Below the pieces are notes generated by a model, which saw only the letters and a program-made list of their open reading frames with translations, was not told the origin of the DNA and did not search any database. A stretch of DNA of 64,000 bases from Phaeodactylum tricornutum CCAP 1055/1. Lineage: Eukaryota; Bacillariophyta; Bacillariophyceae; Surirellales; Neidiaceae. This document shows positions 30,989 to 41,190 of this stretch, one piece after another. The stretch covers positions 721,555-785,554 of the forward strand of contig NC_011677.1 of assembly GCF_000150955.2 (NCBI RefSeq). Reading direction: 5' to 3'. The translations under genes were made by a program, and so were the position numbers. Each line of letters begins with the position of its first letter. Positions within the stretch are counted from its first letter, which is position 1.

Positions 30989-32451
30989 ATGAAGTTCTCG
31001 CTTTGCATCATCGCTGCTACCGCAGCAACATGCTCCGCTTTTGCTCCGGCTACTATCAAAAGTAACGCGCTCCGCCCGAGTGTGGCAATGGACATGGCCA
31101 ATGGTGAAAAGTTTTCTAAGCGCAAGGTTGCTTTTAAGGTACGTTACCTCAGATAGTGCAGAAACTTCGAATAGCTCTTGCGTTTTTTCTCTTTGATGAC
31201 TTTGTGACTGTGTTGTAGGGAAAGCTGCGTTTGAAAGGAGCTTAGCGTTTGAAGTCGCCAATATTGAATTTACTGTTAGTCAGACTTCGCCGCCGTCTCA
31301 TTTTGCACATTTTGTTTTAGACGTTGGGAAAAGTGGCTGGCGCCCTCGGAACTTTCGCATTGGCTACCACGGGCGCTCCTCCTGCGGCGTTCGCGGCGAA
31401 GAAGGTGATTGAAGTCGTAGAAACAGCCGATAATACCAAAAAAATTGTTGGCATCGCTGGAGGTGTTCTCGCAGCCGGAGCCGTGGGAATGAAGTTTCTC
31501 GGTGGCGGTCCTGTAGAAGCCAAACAAGATTTCCTGGAAGCGGAACCCTACTGGGACCAATCCTCTGTCCCGGTGAATGTTTACAAGAACAAGGCTCCGT
31601 TTACCGGAAAGGTGGTGTCGACGAAGCGCATTGTGGGTCCTCTCGCGACCGGCGAAACGTGCCACGTTGTAATTGATCACGAAGGAAACTTTCCGTACTG
31701 GGAAGGCCAGTCCTGGGGTGTCATTCCGCCCGGTGTGCGCGAAAAGGATGGTAAACCCCACTCGGTTCGTCTCTACTCTATTGCCTCCACGCGATACGGT
31801 GACGACATGACGGGCAAGACCGGATCGCTTTGCGTTCGACGTGCAACATACTGGTGCCCGGAATTGAAAGCTGAAGACCCGACCAAGAAGGGCGTCTGCT
31901 CCAACTTTCTGTGTGACACCCGACCTGGCGAAGAAGTCCAAATGACGGGCCCTGCCGGGAAGGTGATGCTCATGCCAGAAGAGAATCCTGACACGGACTA
32001 TATTATGGTTGCCACTGGAACGGGCATTGCCCCGTACCGTGGTTTTGTCCGCCGTCTCTTCACCGAAAAGACTCCTGCCGCAGAAGCGTATAAGGGACAG
32101 GCCTGGCTATTTCTGGGTGTAGCCAACAGCGACGCCTTGTTGTACGACGACGAATGGCAAGAGGTCAAAACGAACAACCCCAATCAATTCCGCCTGGACT
32201 ATGCACTTTCTCGAGAACAGGAAAACAAAAAGGGCGGAAAAATGTACATCCAAGACAAGGTGGAAGAGTACGCGGATGAGATCTTTCAGAAATTGGATGC
32301 TGGTGCGCACATTTATTTTTGCGGCCTCAAAGGAATGATGCCCGGTATCCAGGAAATGTTGCAAACTGTCTGCACCCAAAAGGGTGTCGAATACGATGAA
32401 TGGCTTAAGGGACTCAAAGCTAAGAAGCAGTGGCATGTGGAGGTATATTAG
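30989..32451 (+). CDS. Ferredoxin-NADP+ reductase, plastid (copy 1)
   Basis: Exons 30989-31138 and 31321-32451 (GTACGT to TTTTAG) give 426 residues. The enzyme passes electrons from reduced ferredoxin to NADP+ at the stromal face of the thylakoid. The pre-sequence is bipartite ([20 protein letters not shown]). A second hydrophobic signal ending APPAAFAA (to residue 76) follows, then a helix ([18 protein letters not shown], about 92-109) before the catalytic part. FAD-binding RLYSIAST is at residues 200-207, NADP-binding GTGIAPYRG at 283-291, and the C-terminal tyrosine (WHVEVY) is intact. From 31521 on, the gene is nearly identical to copy 2 at 56756. The two N-terminal hydrophobic segments suggest membrane anchoring, which is inference. 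Confidence 0.95.
31521..32448 (+). repeat. FNR catalytic-domain block, copy 1
   Basis: This 928-bp block matches 56756-57683 with no indels (constant offset 25,235). By eye I count about 25 base differences, nearly all synonymous. Both edges are sharp: similarity starts at caaacaagatttcct and stops at the stop codon. Confidence 0.92.
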
Positions 32452-32539
32452 CCTAAGCTATTTCAAAGTGTCAGACCTTCAATTTACATTCATTGATTTC
32501 CAGTTTAGGAGTAGTTTCGTTCAACTATCTTGTGAGGTT

Positions 32540-33250
32540 TCAACATGTCCGACCGCTTGGCGAGATGACTGATCCATAGAGCCCAATACTCCTTTCTAGC
32601 GTTAAAAAAGAGTGATGTCCTCGCCTATCTTTGACGAATAGCAAATCCGGGCATTTCGACACAATCAAGTCAACCAAATTAAATTTCAGATTTGATGTCC
32701 AGCACGCGTCATGCCTTGGAGTACGGCCATAGTCATAGCAAATCTCCAAAAGAACTTTTGCTTCTTCGGTGAGAAATTGGACCACATCGAGAAGCTGCTT
32801 TCGGCACGCCAAGGCTTTCTCCAAACTGGTTACTGCACTTCACTGGTCTCCACCTGCATTCCATGTGACGGAGGGTGCAAAGATCAACGGAGCGAACAGC
32901 ATCGATGACTTGTGCGCCTCAATTTCTTCCGGGGCTGGACTGATGAAGAATTCATCTATTCTATCATAAGGACAAGCTGATACCTTCACTCCACGCTTCT
33001 CCAAAACTTTGATCAGAAATTCGTGAGGATGGAAGCCCGAGGGAACAAGTGAACAATCATCCTTGACCTTAGACATAATAATTTCGCTTGCGCATCTCTT
33101 CACAATCAGTGTACAATCGCTTTCGCGGAAATATGGTCGCTGGGAGCAGCGACTCGCGTCTTGGAGCCTCAAGATCATCGGTAATACCAGCGGGTACCGC
33201 CCGTTTTCTCCTGGAACCCACACATGCTATAGGAAAAGAGTTGGTGAATC
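32540..33250 (-). pseudogene. Broken ankyrin-repeat-family gene
   Basis: A leftward frame reads about 225 codons with one in-frame TGA near 32831. Upstream part: a basic Ser/Arg lead, then SLVPSGFHPHEFLIKVLEKRG and PAPEEIEAHKSSMLFA. Downstream part: KQLLDVVQFLTEEAK and ICYDYGRTPRHDACWT, the ankyrin consensus GRTPxHDA, then NLVDLIVSKCPDLLFVKDRRGHHS. I recall diatom ankyrin proteins with this arrangement but with an additional ankyrin repeat in the middle, which seems deleted here. There is no good start ATG. It may be a pseudogene or carry a strain-specific stop. Its end lies 89 bp from the FNR stop, tail to tail. Confidence 0.55.
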
Positions 33251-33769
33251 AGACTCTGTTTCGAGGAAACTCAACTCTCGAAGAAAAGCACAAAAGCAAC
33301 CAAGGCGTATTTTTTAACTGGAAATCGGCAGAACCTACCTCAGAGAAAATTTGGCGTTGATAACTTTTGCAACGTCAGACCATCCTTGTCAGCCGGACAC
33401 AAGTTATCAGATTGGTAGTGTCTTCCCTCCAATCGCAAAATCGGACAGAATCCTTTTAAATACAACCTTGCCAAAGCTTTGGGTGTGAATGCTTAGTAAA
33501 GGGCTCTTCTTCGCATTGTACCAGATCGCCCAATCTCCCGGCACGGCGACCTATTCAGTTTGTCACGTAAATAATGCTGTCTAGAATGAGTCGCAGAGAT
33601 GCCCTTCTATGTTGTGAAAAACTGAAGCTCAGGGTAATACAATTCATTTTCAAAGACATCAAGAGTTGGCTCGCTTTACCAGTACACGTTTGTCCCTCCG
33701 AGGCAATGCGGGAAGTGATGCAGACATTTTGACTCTATAGTCTAAGTCAGCATCAAAATGTGCGTGAAT
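33251..33769. other. Intergenic, nothing recognised
   Basis: About 520 bp between two leftward coding regions; no gene or repeat recognised. Confidence 0.35.
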
Positions 33770-34930
33770 CTATCGCCTTATGCGAGGTTCCTGTTCCAGT
33801 ATATTTGGATCCCGATATAGCCTTAGTCGCGAAGTGCAGCCTTTAGAAGGACCAGTACTTATATCCTTGTTGTTCCAAAGTTCAAGCGAGCCTCGGAAGT
33901 ACTCGATCATCCAACGACTTGTCGGTAGACCGACCCCTAGACTAGATAACGGCGACCGAACCGCTGCGTAGGATTGCTGCTCGTCAAGTCGATCCCATCG
34001 CTTGACGGCAGTTGAGTGCCCAAGCATAAAAACTTCCTCAAACTCTTGTTCGATTCCAGTCCCTTCATCTACGATGTCAATAAGAATCATTTCGTCGTCC
34101 TCGCCTAGATTGATCCGAACTGGATCGACTTCGTTTTTGCTATCTCTGTTCGCTTTTGCAACACTTGCTGCCATTGCATTTTTTAGCAGTTCTACAAGGG
34201 CATGATGTATCCATGGCCGTACTATGGTCAGTCGTAGCCCGGGCTCTGGCAGCAGAGTTTCTGGAAATATCTGTAAATGCGCATCGCACATATGAGATGC
34301 TTCAGTCACGGCATCTGAAATAGCATCTGCTAACAAGCAGTTAACGCTCACGCCTCCATTCGGACTCCCCTTGTAAAGTCTAACGTAATGGTCGCAAAGA
34401 AGCTGCACACCCAGTCGTCCTTGTAGGAACTCGTCAACATGTGAATCGACTTGAGTTTCATCGCCATCTATGTTTCGGATGTCAGATACAATTTGTACCA
34501 TCGTTTCGATGCTTCGCGCGTGTCTCGATCTCAGCTGCTCGGCAGTTGAGTGCAAAAGATGTTTGTCAGACTTGGAAAATCGGTTCCATATGTTCTGGTT
34601 GCCAACGATTTCGCTCCCAAGCTTGTATGTGTCGGCGTGCACATATCGAAGACTCTCCAAATTGGAAATAGCTCGTTGACACACGAAAGCTGCTTCGGAG
34701 TTCAATATGTTATCTTGACGGGATTTGATTTCTTTGACGATCTCAAGGATGCGGACGCACGCTTCGTGCTGATGTGCTAGCCTCTTGGTGGCTTCCGAAA
34801 GTATCAATTTGGAATTCGATGCCGTGACCCCCTCAATTCCGTGGTCGGCCAGAGATCGCAGCGACCACTTCTTTATTATTTCTGTTGCATCATGCTTCAG
34901 TGACGCCTGCAGAGCCGAGGACAAGCTCAT
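33770..34930 (-). CDS. Mitochondrial PDK/BCKDK-family protein kinase
   Basis: A 386-residue intronless protein. The N-terminal four-helix part includes VDEFLQGRLGVQLLCDHYVRLY, equivalent to the FLxRxGxRxL block of pyruvate and branched-chain ketoacid dehydrogenase kinases. The GHKL ATP-binding part follows: N box ELLKNAMAAS, G1 box DEGTGIE, and G2 box LSSLGVGLPTSRWMIEYF. These kinases phosphorylate the E1 subunit of a 2-oxoacid dehydrogenase in the mitochondrial matrix and switch it off. PDK and BCKDK cannot be told apart here. The N-terminus is not strongly presequence-like. A 565-bp internal piece (34182-34746) is copied at 38313-38877. Confidence 0.85.
   Translation of the reverse strand: MSLSSALQASLKHDATEIIKKWSLRSLADHGIEGVTASNSKLILSEATKRLAHQHEACVRILEIVKEIKSRQDNILNSEAAFVCQRAISNLESLRYVHADTYKLGSEIVGNQNIWNRFSKSDKHLLHSTAEQLRSRHARSIETMVQIVSDIRNIDGDETQVDSHVDEFLQGRLGVQLLCDHYVRLYKGSPNGGVSVNCLLADAISDAVTEASHMCDAHLQIFPETLLPEPGLRLTIVRPWIHHALVELLKNAMAASVAKANRDSKNEVDPVRINLGEDDEMILIDIVDEGTGIEQEFEEVFMLGHSTAVKRWDRLDEQQSYAAVRSPLSSLGVGLPTSRWMIEYFRGSLELWNNKDISTGPSKGCTSRLRLYRDPNILEQEPRIRR
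34182..34746 (-). repeat. Source block of the kinase-fragment duplication
   Basis: 565 bp inside the kinase gene, matching 38313-38877 with no indels and five base differences by eye. The block is wholly internal to the coding sequence. Confidence 0.93.
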
Positions 34931-35485
34931 ACGAGGATTTTGAACGATGTAGAAACCTCAAGGATCTGAAGCGACTCCAGATTAGGGTGCTAAGAAATAT
35001 TCAGAGGACAACAGAGTTAATGTAAATATGGTTTCTTGCCGAAATCAAGAAATTGTCGATTCATTTACGGGTGACTGCAGGTGAACGATGTGATTGTAAA
35101 TGTAGCAGAAATCTAACAGTAACAGTAAGTCGGATTTCATTGGTCAATATACCACACAGAAAGCAGTCGAAAACAAAGTCAACTCGTATCTGACTGGAGC
35201 TCCTGAAAATATCTGAACCCTATGAGGTGGACACACTGCTGGCCTTCTTTTCACTGGGAATTACCGAGGATGCTATATCCAAAGCTACAGTTTAAAGAAA
35301 TCACAGTTAGCAGCAATAGCAAGAATGCTACAGAAATCCCTCTTCTAAGGACAATAAATATGGAAAAAACAAAGTCAGTATCAATCGGAACACATGACTA
35401 TTCCTAGCGCCAAACTATTCAAGTTTCATCAATTCTGCAAGTCAGCGTTGATTTCTCAATCAAAAAAGGTCCGTATGGGCGAGTT
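34931..35485. other. Intergenic, nothing recognised
   Basis: About 550 bp with scattered TAACAGTAA-like words near 35117; no gene. Confidence 0.35.
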
Positions 35486-36079
35486 ATTTCTTGCGACTGT
35501 AATATTCCTTCAGAATCCGTTTCCATTGCGTCAACAAAGTATCCCCATTGACCGTGGAGGCTTCAAAATCAAGCTTCCGTTTACAATCAGCAAAGGGCTC
35601 TTCGTCGACTACTTGTCCTAATAAGGTAGATTTGCCCCTTTCGTTTAGAGAAGCAGATGCTTCCGTTCGCTTCGAACCAACTCGAAGAAACCAACGTTCA
35701 TGCTGTAGCAACGGTACGGGCGCTCCAGATATAAAGGCACGAAGCGGTCCGGCAACACCATGTTTTTCTCGAACTTTTTCTTTTGGAGGATTATGGTATA
35801 GGTCACCGAAGGTTCATTGCCGGTGCATAGTATTTCCCGTTCTCGGCGAACCCTTTCTTCTGCATTGCGTATGAGATTATTTGTCACAGCTTTCACCTGT
35901 ACAGCTTGCAAATCTATGGAAAGTCATCCACTTGTTTTGACCCAAGCGCTAATTCGCTCATTTTCCACTGATGCAACTTTCGACCCTACCAGTATACTAT
36001 TCAAAACAGAGATCGAAGCACCGTCAACTGTTGTCGTCAAGGTGTGTGGTAAAACGAGTTCCTCTATTCCTTTGGTCAT
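35486..36079 (-). pseudogene. Broken hypothetical gene
   Basis: From ATG 36079 a leftward frame (MTKGIEELVLPHTLTTTVDG...) meets one in-frame TGA near 35927. It continues in the same frame for another 80 codons or so (AVQVKAVTNNLIRNAEERV), where the reading must shift by one to stay protein-like (KVREKHGVAGPLRAF, LLQHERWFLRVGSKR). It closes near 35486 at LKEYYSRKK. The continuity of sensible charged sequence across one stop and one shift suggests a decayed gene. I recognise no family. A multi-exon gene with very small introns is the alternative. Confidence 0.35.
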
Positions 36080-36870
36080 GGACCCTCAATGAAAGTACTG
36101 ACAGTGACACATCGGATTCTTAGTGCGATTCGAATTTCTTTGTGTTTTGCACCAGGTTCATTCATTCCTTCAATTTGCTTCGAAAGATTGCCAATGTTCC
36201 AATACCTTTCGCATCAAAGAATTGTTGTATTTTTGTTGAAAGCACATCCTGTTGAGGCTTTATTCGGCATTTTATGTAGAAATCTCTTCAAAGGGTACCT
36301 TGTTTGGAGTATTCTGGCACGGTTTAAATTGTGGCGTACACCTAAAAATCTATTCACCGAAAGCGGCGAGAATGCCAATGTGGGAGATGCGTCACATCTA
36401 TAGTCAAAAACATCATATTGTCTTGACAGTTCCTGACGTGAGAATAAATTGTATCTGATGTCAGAAGCGTTAAATTTATTTAACTCTAAATCGATGCATA
36501 AATTTTACGGCTCGAGCTGCGTTCGTGAATTTTTAACTTGAATGTAAATGTATAGCTGAACTGTGTGTTTCTGTCGTGCCTCTCGATCGTGGGAATTGTA
36601 GGCCGCACGAAACACGGCTCGCGCTGGGATTTGCGGGTTGCGCGACGGTTCCTTGGTGCTCCTCTCGGAGAATCATTCTCTGAAGATTATATTAGTCACC
36701 TCAATAAATACTCGACCCCGTGCGACTGATAGACAAGGCAATTGCAGTTCGTAGAAACTCGCGCCTCCTCATCCAAACATTGGCTCGCCTTTGTACACAT
36801 TTTGCCTCAAACAAACACACTGACACTGTGAATCAGCGAGTAGGTTGTAAAAGAAGACGTCGCCACCGGT
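36080..36870. other. Intergenic, nothing recognised
   Basis: About 790 bp; a rightward 104-codon frame (36089-36403) has no recognisable feature. Contains the presumed promoter of the RING gene. Confidence 0.35.
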
Positions 36871-37986
36871 ATGTTCTGGCTTTTGTTCTGGGCCATTGCC
36901 CTGATTCTCTTTGTCGTCGGCCCCATCATAATCGACGCCCAAAAGCGCCGCAAGTTTCTGAATTACTTTCCTTGCTTCAACTTTGTGGAAGACGAAACCG
37001 AGCCGCGCTCTTCGTAAGTGCTTGAGTTAGATTCTGGGTATCCAGGTTTTGATGGCGATAGCGGAGAACGCGAATCTCACCGATCAAATAACTGTTCTTG
37101 CTTTGTAGCCCCTACCATGGAAATACTAGCTTCCATTATGTCCTGTCCAAAATACAGCAGGATGAGATTCGAGAGTCTTTCATCTTGGAAAATGTGCGGA
37201 GTTTCACCATGGTAAGTTTCACCGAAGTGATCGATCGACCCACTGGCCTACCTATGAGTCTTTTGAGAACCCCTCCCTCATCTTGTACAAATCACGAATG
37301 GAAAGACTTTGGACTCGGAAAAGATCAAGGTAAAAGAAGAAAATGAACGGCAGAACGACGTAGCCGACGTAGAGCAAGCTATACCAATTGGAAAGACGTC
37401 GCCTACAATGTCGGTATCCAAAAAGTACGCGTTGAGGGATAATGATGCCTCGAGCGGAGATGATGATGACGATGGTGGGGATCTCCAAATTGCAGTTACC
37501 TTGGATGACGGCGACGGAACTGGATTCATAGTCATTCCCCAGCCCGGAATGTGCTGCCACGAGGACTTGCCCAAGGATATGCTTCCGCAGCCTACTCGAG
37601 ACGTGCGTAACGGTTGCGCAATTTGCCTCTGTCCGTACGAGAGTGACGATAAGATAACCTGGTCGAGTAATACTTCCTGTCCACATGTGTTTCATCACGA
37701 TTGCATTGTGGACTGGCTTATGGCATCGGGACGAAAGCATCTCAAGCGACTCCGACGGCAGGAAGAGGGGGCGGATGGCGCGGCACAAACGGATCCAATT
37801 GAACGAGTGATTCACTTCCCGAAGCTCTGCCCGTGCTGTCGACAAGATTTTATAATCACAGACAGAGACGAAGATGAAAAGTCGGTATTGCTTTCACCTA
37901 CGGATTCCACCATGGGGCAATCCCAGCCGGAAGCGAGCGCAAACAGACTGGAGATGGATCCACCAACTGGAGAGGAGTCCGTTTAG
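36871..37986 (+). CDS. Membrane RING-H2 E3 ubiquitin ligase-like protein
   Basis: Three exons, 36871-37013, 37109-37211 and 37306-37986, give 308 residues. The N-terminus is a membrane helix (MFWLLFWAIALILFVVGPII). An acidic linker (SSGDDDDDGGD) precedes a RING-H2 domain: CAICLCPYES, CPHVFHHDCIVDWLM and LCPCCRQDF. About 35 charged residues are inserted between the histidine region and the last cysteine pair, which makes the RING longer than usual. It probably recruits an E2 at an endomembrane; UBC13, an E2, is in the same window, but no link is shown. The C-terminus is polar. Confidence 0.8.
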
Positions 37987-38312
37987 GACGGGGATTTCAC
38001 GGGCTATTGTGGATGGTTTGCATGCGTCTATTTGTGTGTGTGCACTATCACACAACTTGTATAAAATTAGTGCGCATGCCTCCATAACAGACATTGCACA
38101 GCGCGATCTCACCAGAGTGGTCATAGTACGCGTGCTGCGCTTTTTATACCCAATCATAGACAAACTGAAAGTAAGCCAACAATAATGCGCCTCTTTTGTA
38201 GATCTTGTGGTATGCTTCCTGTCAAGAATAGTTGTGGATGTCCCAAGTAAAGCAGTTTGCTTGATTGTTTTGGAGGAACGAATGACAATGATGTCAATTT
38301 TAAGCTATCCAA
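37987..38312. other. Intergenic
   Basis: About 330 bp with GTGTGTG-type short repeats near 38033; no gene. Confidence 0.35.
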
Positions 38313-38877
38313 TTTAGCAGTTCTACAAGGGCATGATGTATCCATGGCCGTACTATGGTCAGTCGTAGCCCGGGCTCTGGCAGCAGAGTTTCTGGAAATA
38401 TCTGTAAATGCGCAACGCACATATGAGATGCTTCAGTCACGGCATCTGAAATAGCATCTGCTAACAAGCAGTTAACGCTCACGCCTCCATTCGGACTCCC
38501 CTTGTAAAGTCTAACGTAATGGTCGCAAAGAAGCTGCACACCCAGTCGTCCTTGTAGGAACTTGTCAACATGTGAATCGACTTGAGTTTCATCGCCATCT
38601 ATGTTTCGGATGTCAGATACAATTTGTACCATCGTTTCGATGCTTCGCGCATGTCTCGATCTCAGCTGCTCGGCAGTTGAGTGCAAAAGATGCTTGTCAG
38701 ACTTGGAAAATCGGTTCCATATGTTCTGGTTGCCAACGATTTCTCTCCCAAGCTTGTATGTGTCGGCGTGCACATATCGAAGACTCTCCAAATTGGAAAT
38801 AGCTCGTTGACACACGAAAGCTGCTTCGGAGTTCAATATGTTATCTTGACGGGATTTGATTTCTTTGACGATCTCAA
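38313..38877 (-). pseudogene. Copied internal fragment of the PDK/BCKDK-family kinase gene
   Basis: 565 bp, same orientation as the intact gene 4,131 bp to the left, five differences. It encodes the four-helix part through the start of the N box (LVELL) and lacks the N-terminus, the ATP-binding G boxes and the C-terminus. No kinase activity is possible. It stays open (about 178 codons from 38836, running on into flanking DNA), so a truncated product or an RNA is conceivable. Low divergence indicates a recent duplication. Confidence 0.9.
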
Positions 38878-39365
38878 TTTTGATTTGTTGTCTCGTGGCA
38901 AATGTACTAGAATTTTTGGAAAAGATACAAAGTTCCGTCCTTTACGGTACCTAGCTATGTAACTGTAAGGGAAATGGGAACTTTTGCGAGTTCTGGCCAT
39001 CGACAGTAAAAAGACTGGGTGACGTCGATAGCATACGACTGGCCAGATGCCGGAAGATGACCGTACGCGAGGCCAGACGCCAGGCTGGCTGTGTTTCTTC
39101 CGGCGTTTGTTCGGAACCATGAGTTAGGTTAGTCTTCGCCTTTTTTCGGTTCTTTTTCTTCCTACGAGTAACACGACCAGACAGGAGAATACCGCAAGGC
39201 TGATTCCATCCGGCGATTCGAGCCATCTGCCGCCGATCCAATTTTTGCGTGTCCAATTCCGGGCACAATCCTTGGGGGATACGACTCTCGAACATCTCCA
39301 CAAAGTCTTTGATAACACAGGATTGTGTGGACAATCACTAGACTCTATATACTTGTATCGATACA
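38878..39365. other. Intergenic, methyltransferase promoter side
   Basis: About 490 bp; contains TAACTGTAAG at 38960-38969. No credible gene. Confidence 0.35.
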
Positions 39366-40517
39366 ATGAGATGCCAACGACAAGCAACAAGCAGCACCGC
39401 AATTCGATCGACTGCCTTGGTCGTCGTGGTAGCGTCGCTAACTTACCTTCATACGAGAGCATCTGCCTACTTGCCGATATCTGTCCCCCAAAGTCACCAT
39501 CTAAACTCATTTGTTGGCCACAGGTCGGCGAAGTTCCGACCTCCTTACGCTGTTGGAAAAGATAACGAACAAACGAACGAATGGGGAATACCGTACCACA
39601 CCGACTTGCCGCCACTGGGATTCAACACAAAGCGACCACCCAAAGCCTTGCCGAATGGCGGTCGTGTCACTTTGGTGGGGTCCGGGCCCGGGGATCCCGA
39701 TTTGTTGACAGTGGCGGCCTATAAACTTTTGACGTCTGATCCGGATGCGCTCGTCGTGGCCGACAGACTCGTCAGCCCAGAAATTCTGGCTCTCATTCCT
39801 GGCGAAGTCAAGGTCGCACGCAAGTTACCGGGGTGCGCCGAACTTGCGCAAGAAGAAATATACTGGTGGTGCTATCAAGGCTTGAATCAAGGACGTCACG
39901 TGATCCGACTCAAGATCGGTGATCCCTTTGTGTTTGGACGTGGAGGTGAAGAAATATTGGCCTTTCGAGATTTTGGTGTGGAAGCGGCAGTGGTACCGGT
40001 ACGTACAAATCATGACCCCGCAACGCTCAATCTTATCCTCGCTGTTTTGTCCTCAACCTTGCGCTTTCATTCTGGACCCCAGGGTGTATCGTCAGCTTTT
40101 TCCGCTCCGCTTTTGGGAGGCATTCCGGTGACACACCGCGGAGTCGCGCAGCAGGTCGTCATGTGCACTGGCTACGGGAGGGAGGGGTCCTCCCCTGATC
40201 TCATTCAGTATCACAAGGAGCAAACAGTGGTATTCCTGATGGCGGTAGGACGGCTGCGATCACTATGTGATAAACTGATTGAATTGGCGGGGTATCCCCG
40301 GGACACACCGGTAGCGATTGTGGAAAAAGCGGGTTGCCCCGAGCAACGCACCGTTGTCGGAAACATGATGACGATTGCTGATATCGCCGAAGAGCACAAA
40401 ATCAAACCACCGAGTGTCATTGTGGTGGGAGAGGTTGTGAACGCGTTACATTTGGAAGACGAAAAGTCTGGCATGCAAGTGTCCGGTTTGCTTCAGAACT
40501 ACACGGCGTCTTCGTAG
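39366..40517 (+). CDS. Uroporphyrinogen-III C-methyltransferase, plastid (siroheme branch)
   Basis: Exons 39366-39998 and 40083-40517 give 355 residues. The 84-nt intron (GTACGT to CCCCAG) keeps frame and has no stop, so it is easily missed. Its removal joins EAAVVP to GVSSAFSAPLLGGIPVTHRG, the family sequence. The enzyme adds two methyl groups from SAM to uroporphyrinogen III to form precorrin-2. Motifs: VTLVGSGPGDPDLLTV (SAM loop), IRLKIGDPFVFGRGGEE and PVAIVEKAGCPEQRTVVGNM. The N-terminus has a hydrophobic signal with RASA|YLP at the cleavage site, consistent with the plastid. Only the methyltransferase is present, with no CysG oxidase/chelatase part. Its product is needed for siroheme in nitrite reductase 26 kb to the left. 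Confidence 0.93.
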   Translation: MRCQRQATSSTAIRSTALVVVVASLTYLHTRASAYLPISVPQSHHLNSFVGHRSAKFRPPYAVGKDNEQTNEWGIPYHTDLPPLGFNTKRPPKALPNGGRVTLVGSGPGDPDLLTVAAYKLLTSDPDALVVADRLVSPEILALIPGEVKVARKLPGCAELAQEEIYWWCYQGLNQGRHVIRLKIGDPFVFGRGGEEILAFRDFGVEAAVVPVRTNHDPATLNLILAVLSSTLRFHSGPQGVSSAFSAPLLGGIPVTHRGVAQQVVMCTGYGREGSSPDLIQYHKEQTVVFLMAVGRLRSLCDKLIELAGYPRDTPVAIVEKAGCPEQRTVVGNMMTIADIAEEHKIKPPSVIVVGEVVNALHLEDEKSGMQVSGLLQNYTASS

Positions 40518-40769
40518 TAAGCAGAGATACTGGATGCACAAAACACTACACAACATATGTAAACCTCTCCAATAATTTTGAAAACTATTATGTACATACT
40601 GCATTCTCTGTATAGGATGTTCGAACGAAGCTGCTATTTTATATTAGCACAACTTCTGAAACGTATCTATGCGTGCAGCACGAATGAAACCGATTTTTGT
40701 TTTCGATCATACTTTCTTGAGAGATAGACGCGTAGCTCGGGGCCCCATCGTTTGTGCACATGCATAATC

Positions 40770-41190
40770 CTAAGCACGAATTTCGAGGCCCTTTTCTTGG
40801 AGTGATTTGAGTCTGGGTTCCTCAGGCACTTTGCCTTGACACGCTTTCACCATACGACCAGCAACCTGTACTGAGCAAGTTGCGCAGTCTCCTTTACGAC
40901 AGCTGTACTTGACCGGGACTGCAGTCAATGAGAGAAAGTGTCAGTACTGTTCTGTAATTCGCTCGTTGCTTGAGTCGTGACAACGTACCTCCCAGAGCCT
41001 TGCATGCATTGGACAAAGGGCTTCCCGCCTTGAAATCCTTTTTCTTGCCATTATAGGTAAGGACTGTCATGTGCAAAGAAGGCTGCGTTCGAGGAGTAAA
41101 CGCCATGTTTGATTGCGGGACGAAAGCAGAAGTGCTAGTGACGGCAATCGCAGCAACAAGAGCGAAAAGAGAGAAAAGTGTACGTGTCAT
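40770..41190 (-). CDS. Short plastid [2Fe-2S] ferredoxin-like protein
   Basis: Exons 41190-40989 and 40918-40770 give 116 residues. The plastid pre-sequence is clear (LFALVAAIAVTSTSA|FVP). The mature part has the plant-type beginning VLTYNGKKKDFKAGSPL and cluster ligands C74, C79 and C82 in YSCRKGDCATC. The fourth cysteine is only eleven residues later (C94 in MVKAC) instead of about 29 as in photosynthetic ferredoxins. The region between is deleted and the protein ends soon after (EEPRLKSLQEKGLEIRA). It should still bind a 2Fe-2S cluster. Role unknown: electron carrier or a subunit of a plastid complex. Head-to-head with the plastid ATP synthase gamma gene, 584 bp apart. Confidence 0.85.

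Noticed and set aside
31276-31941. Leftward 221-codon frame, with a sister frame at 56769-57176
   Set aside because: Antisense of FNR; it appears in both copies only because the sense sequence is duplicated.
39999-40082. A 28-residue insertion in the methyltransferase
   Set aside because: GT-AG borders and exact restoration of the family sequence show that it is an intron with no stop, not a novel loop.
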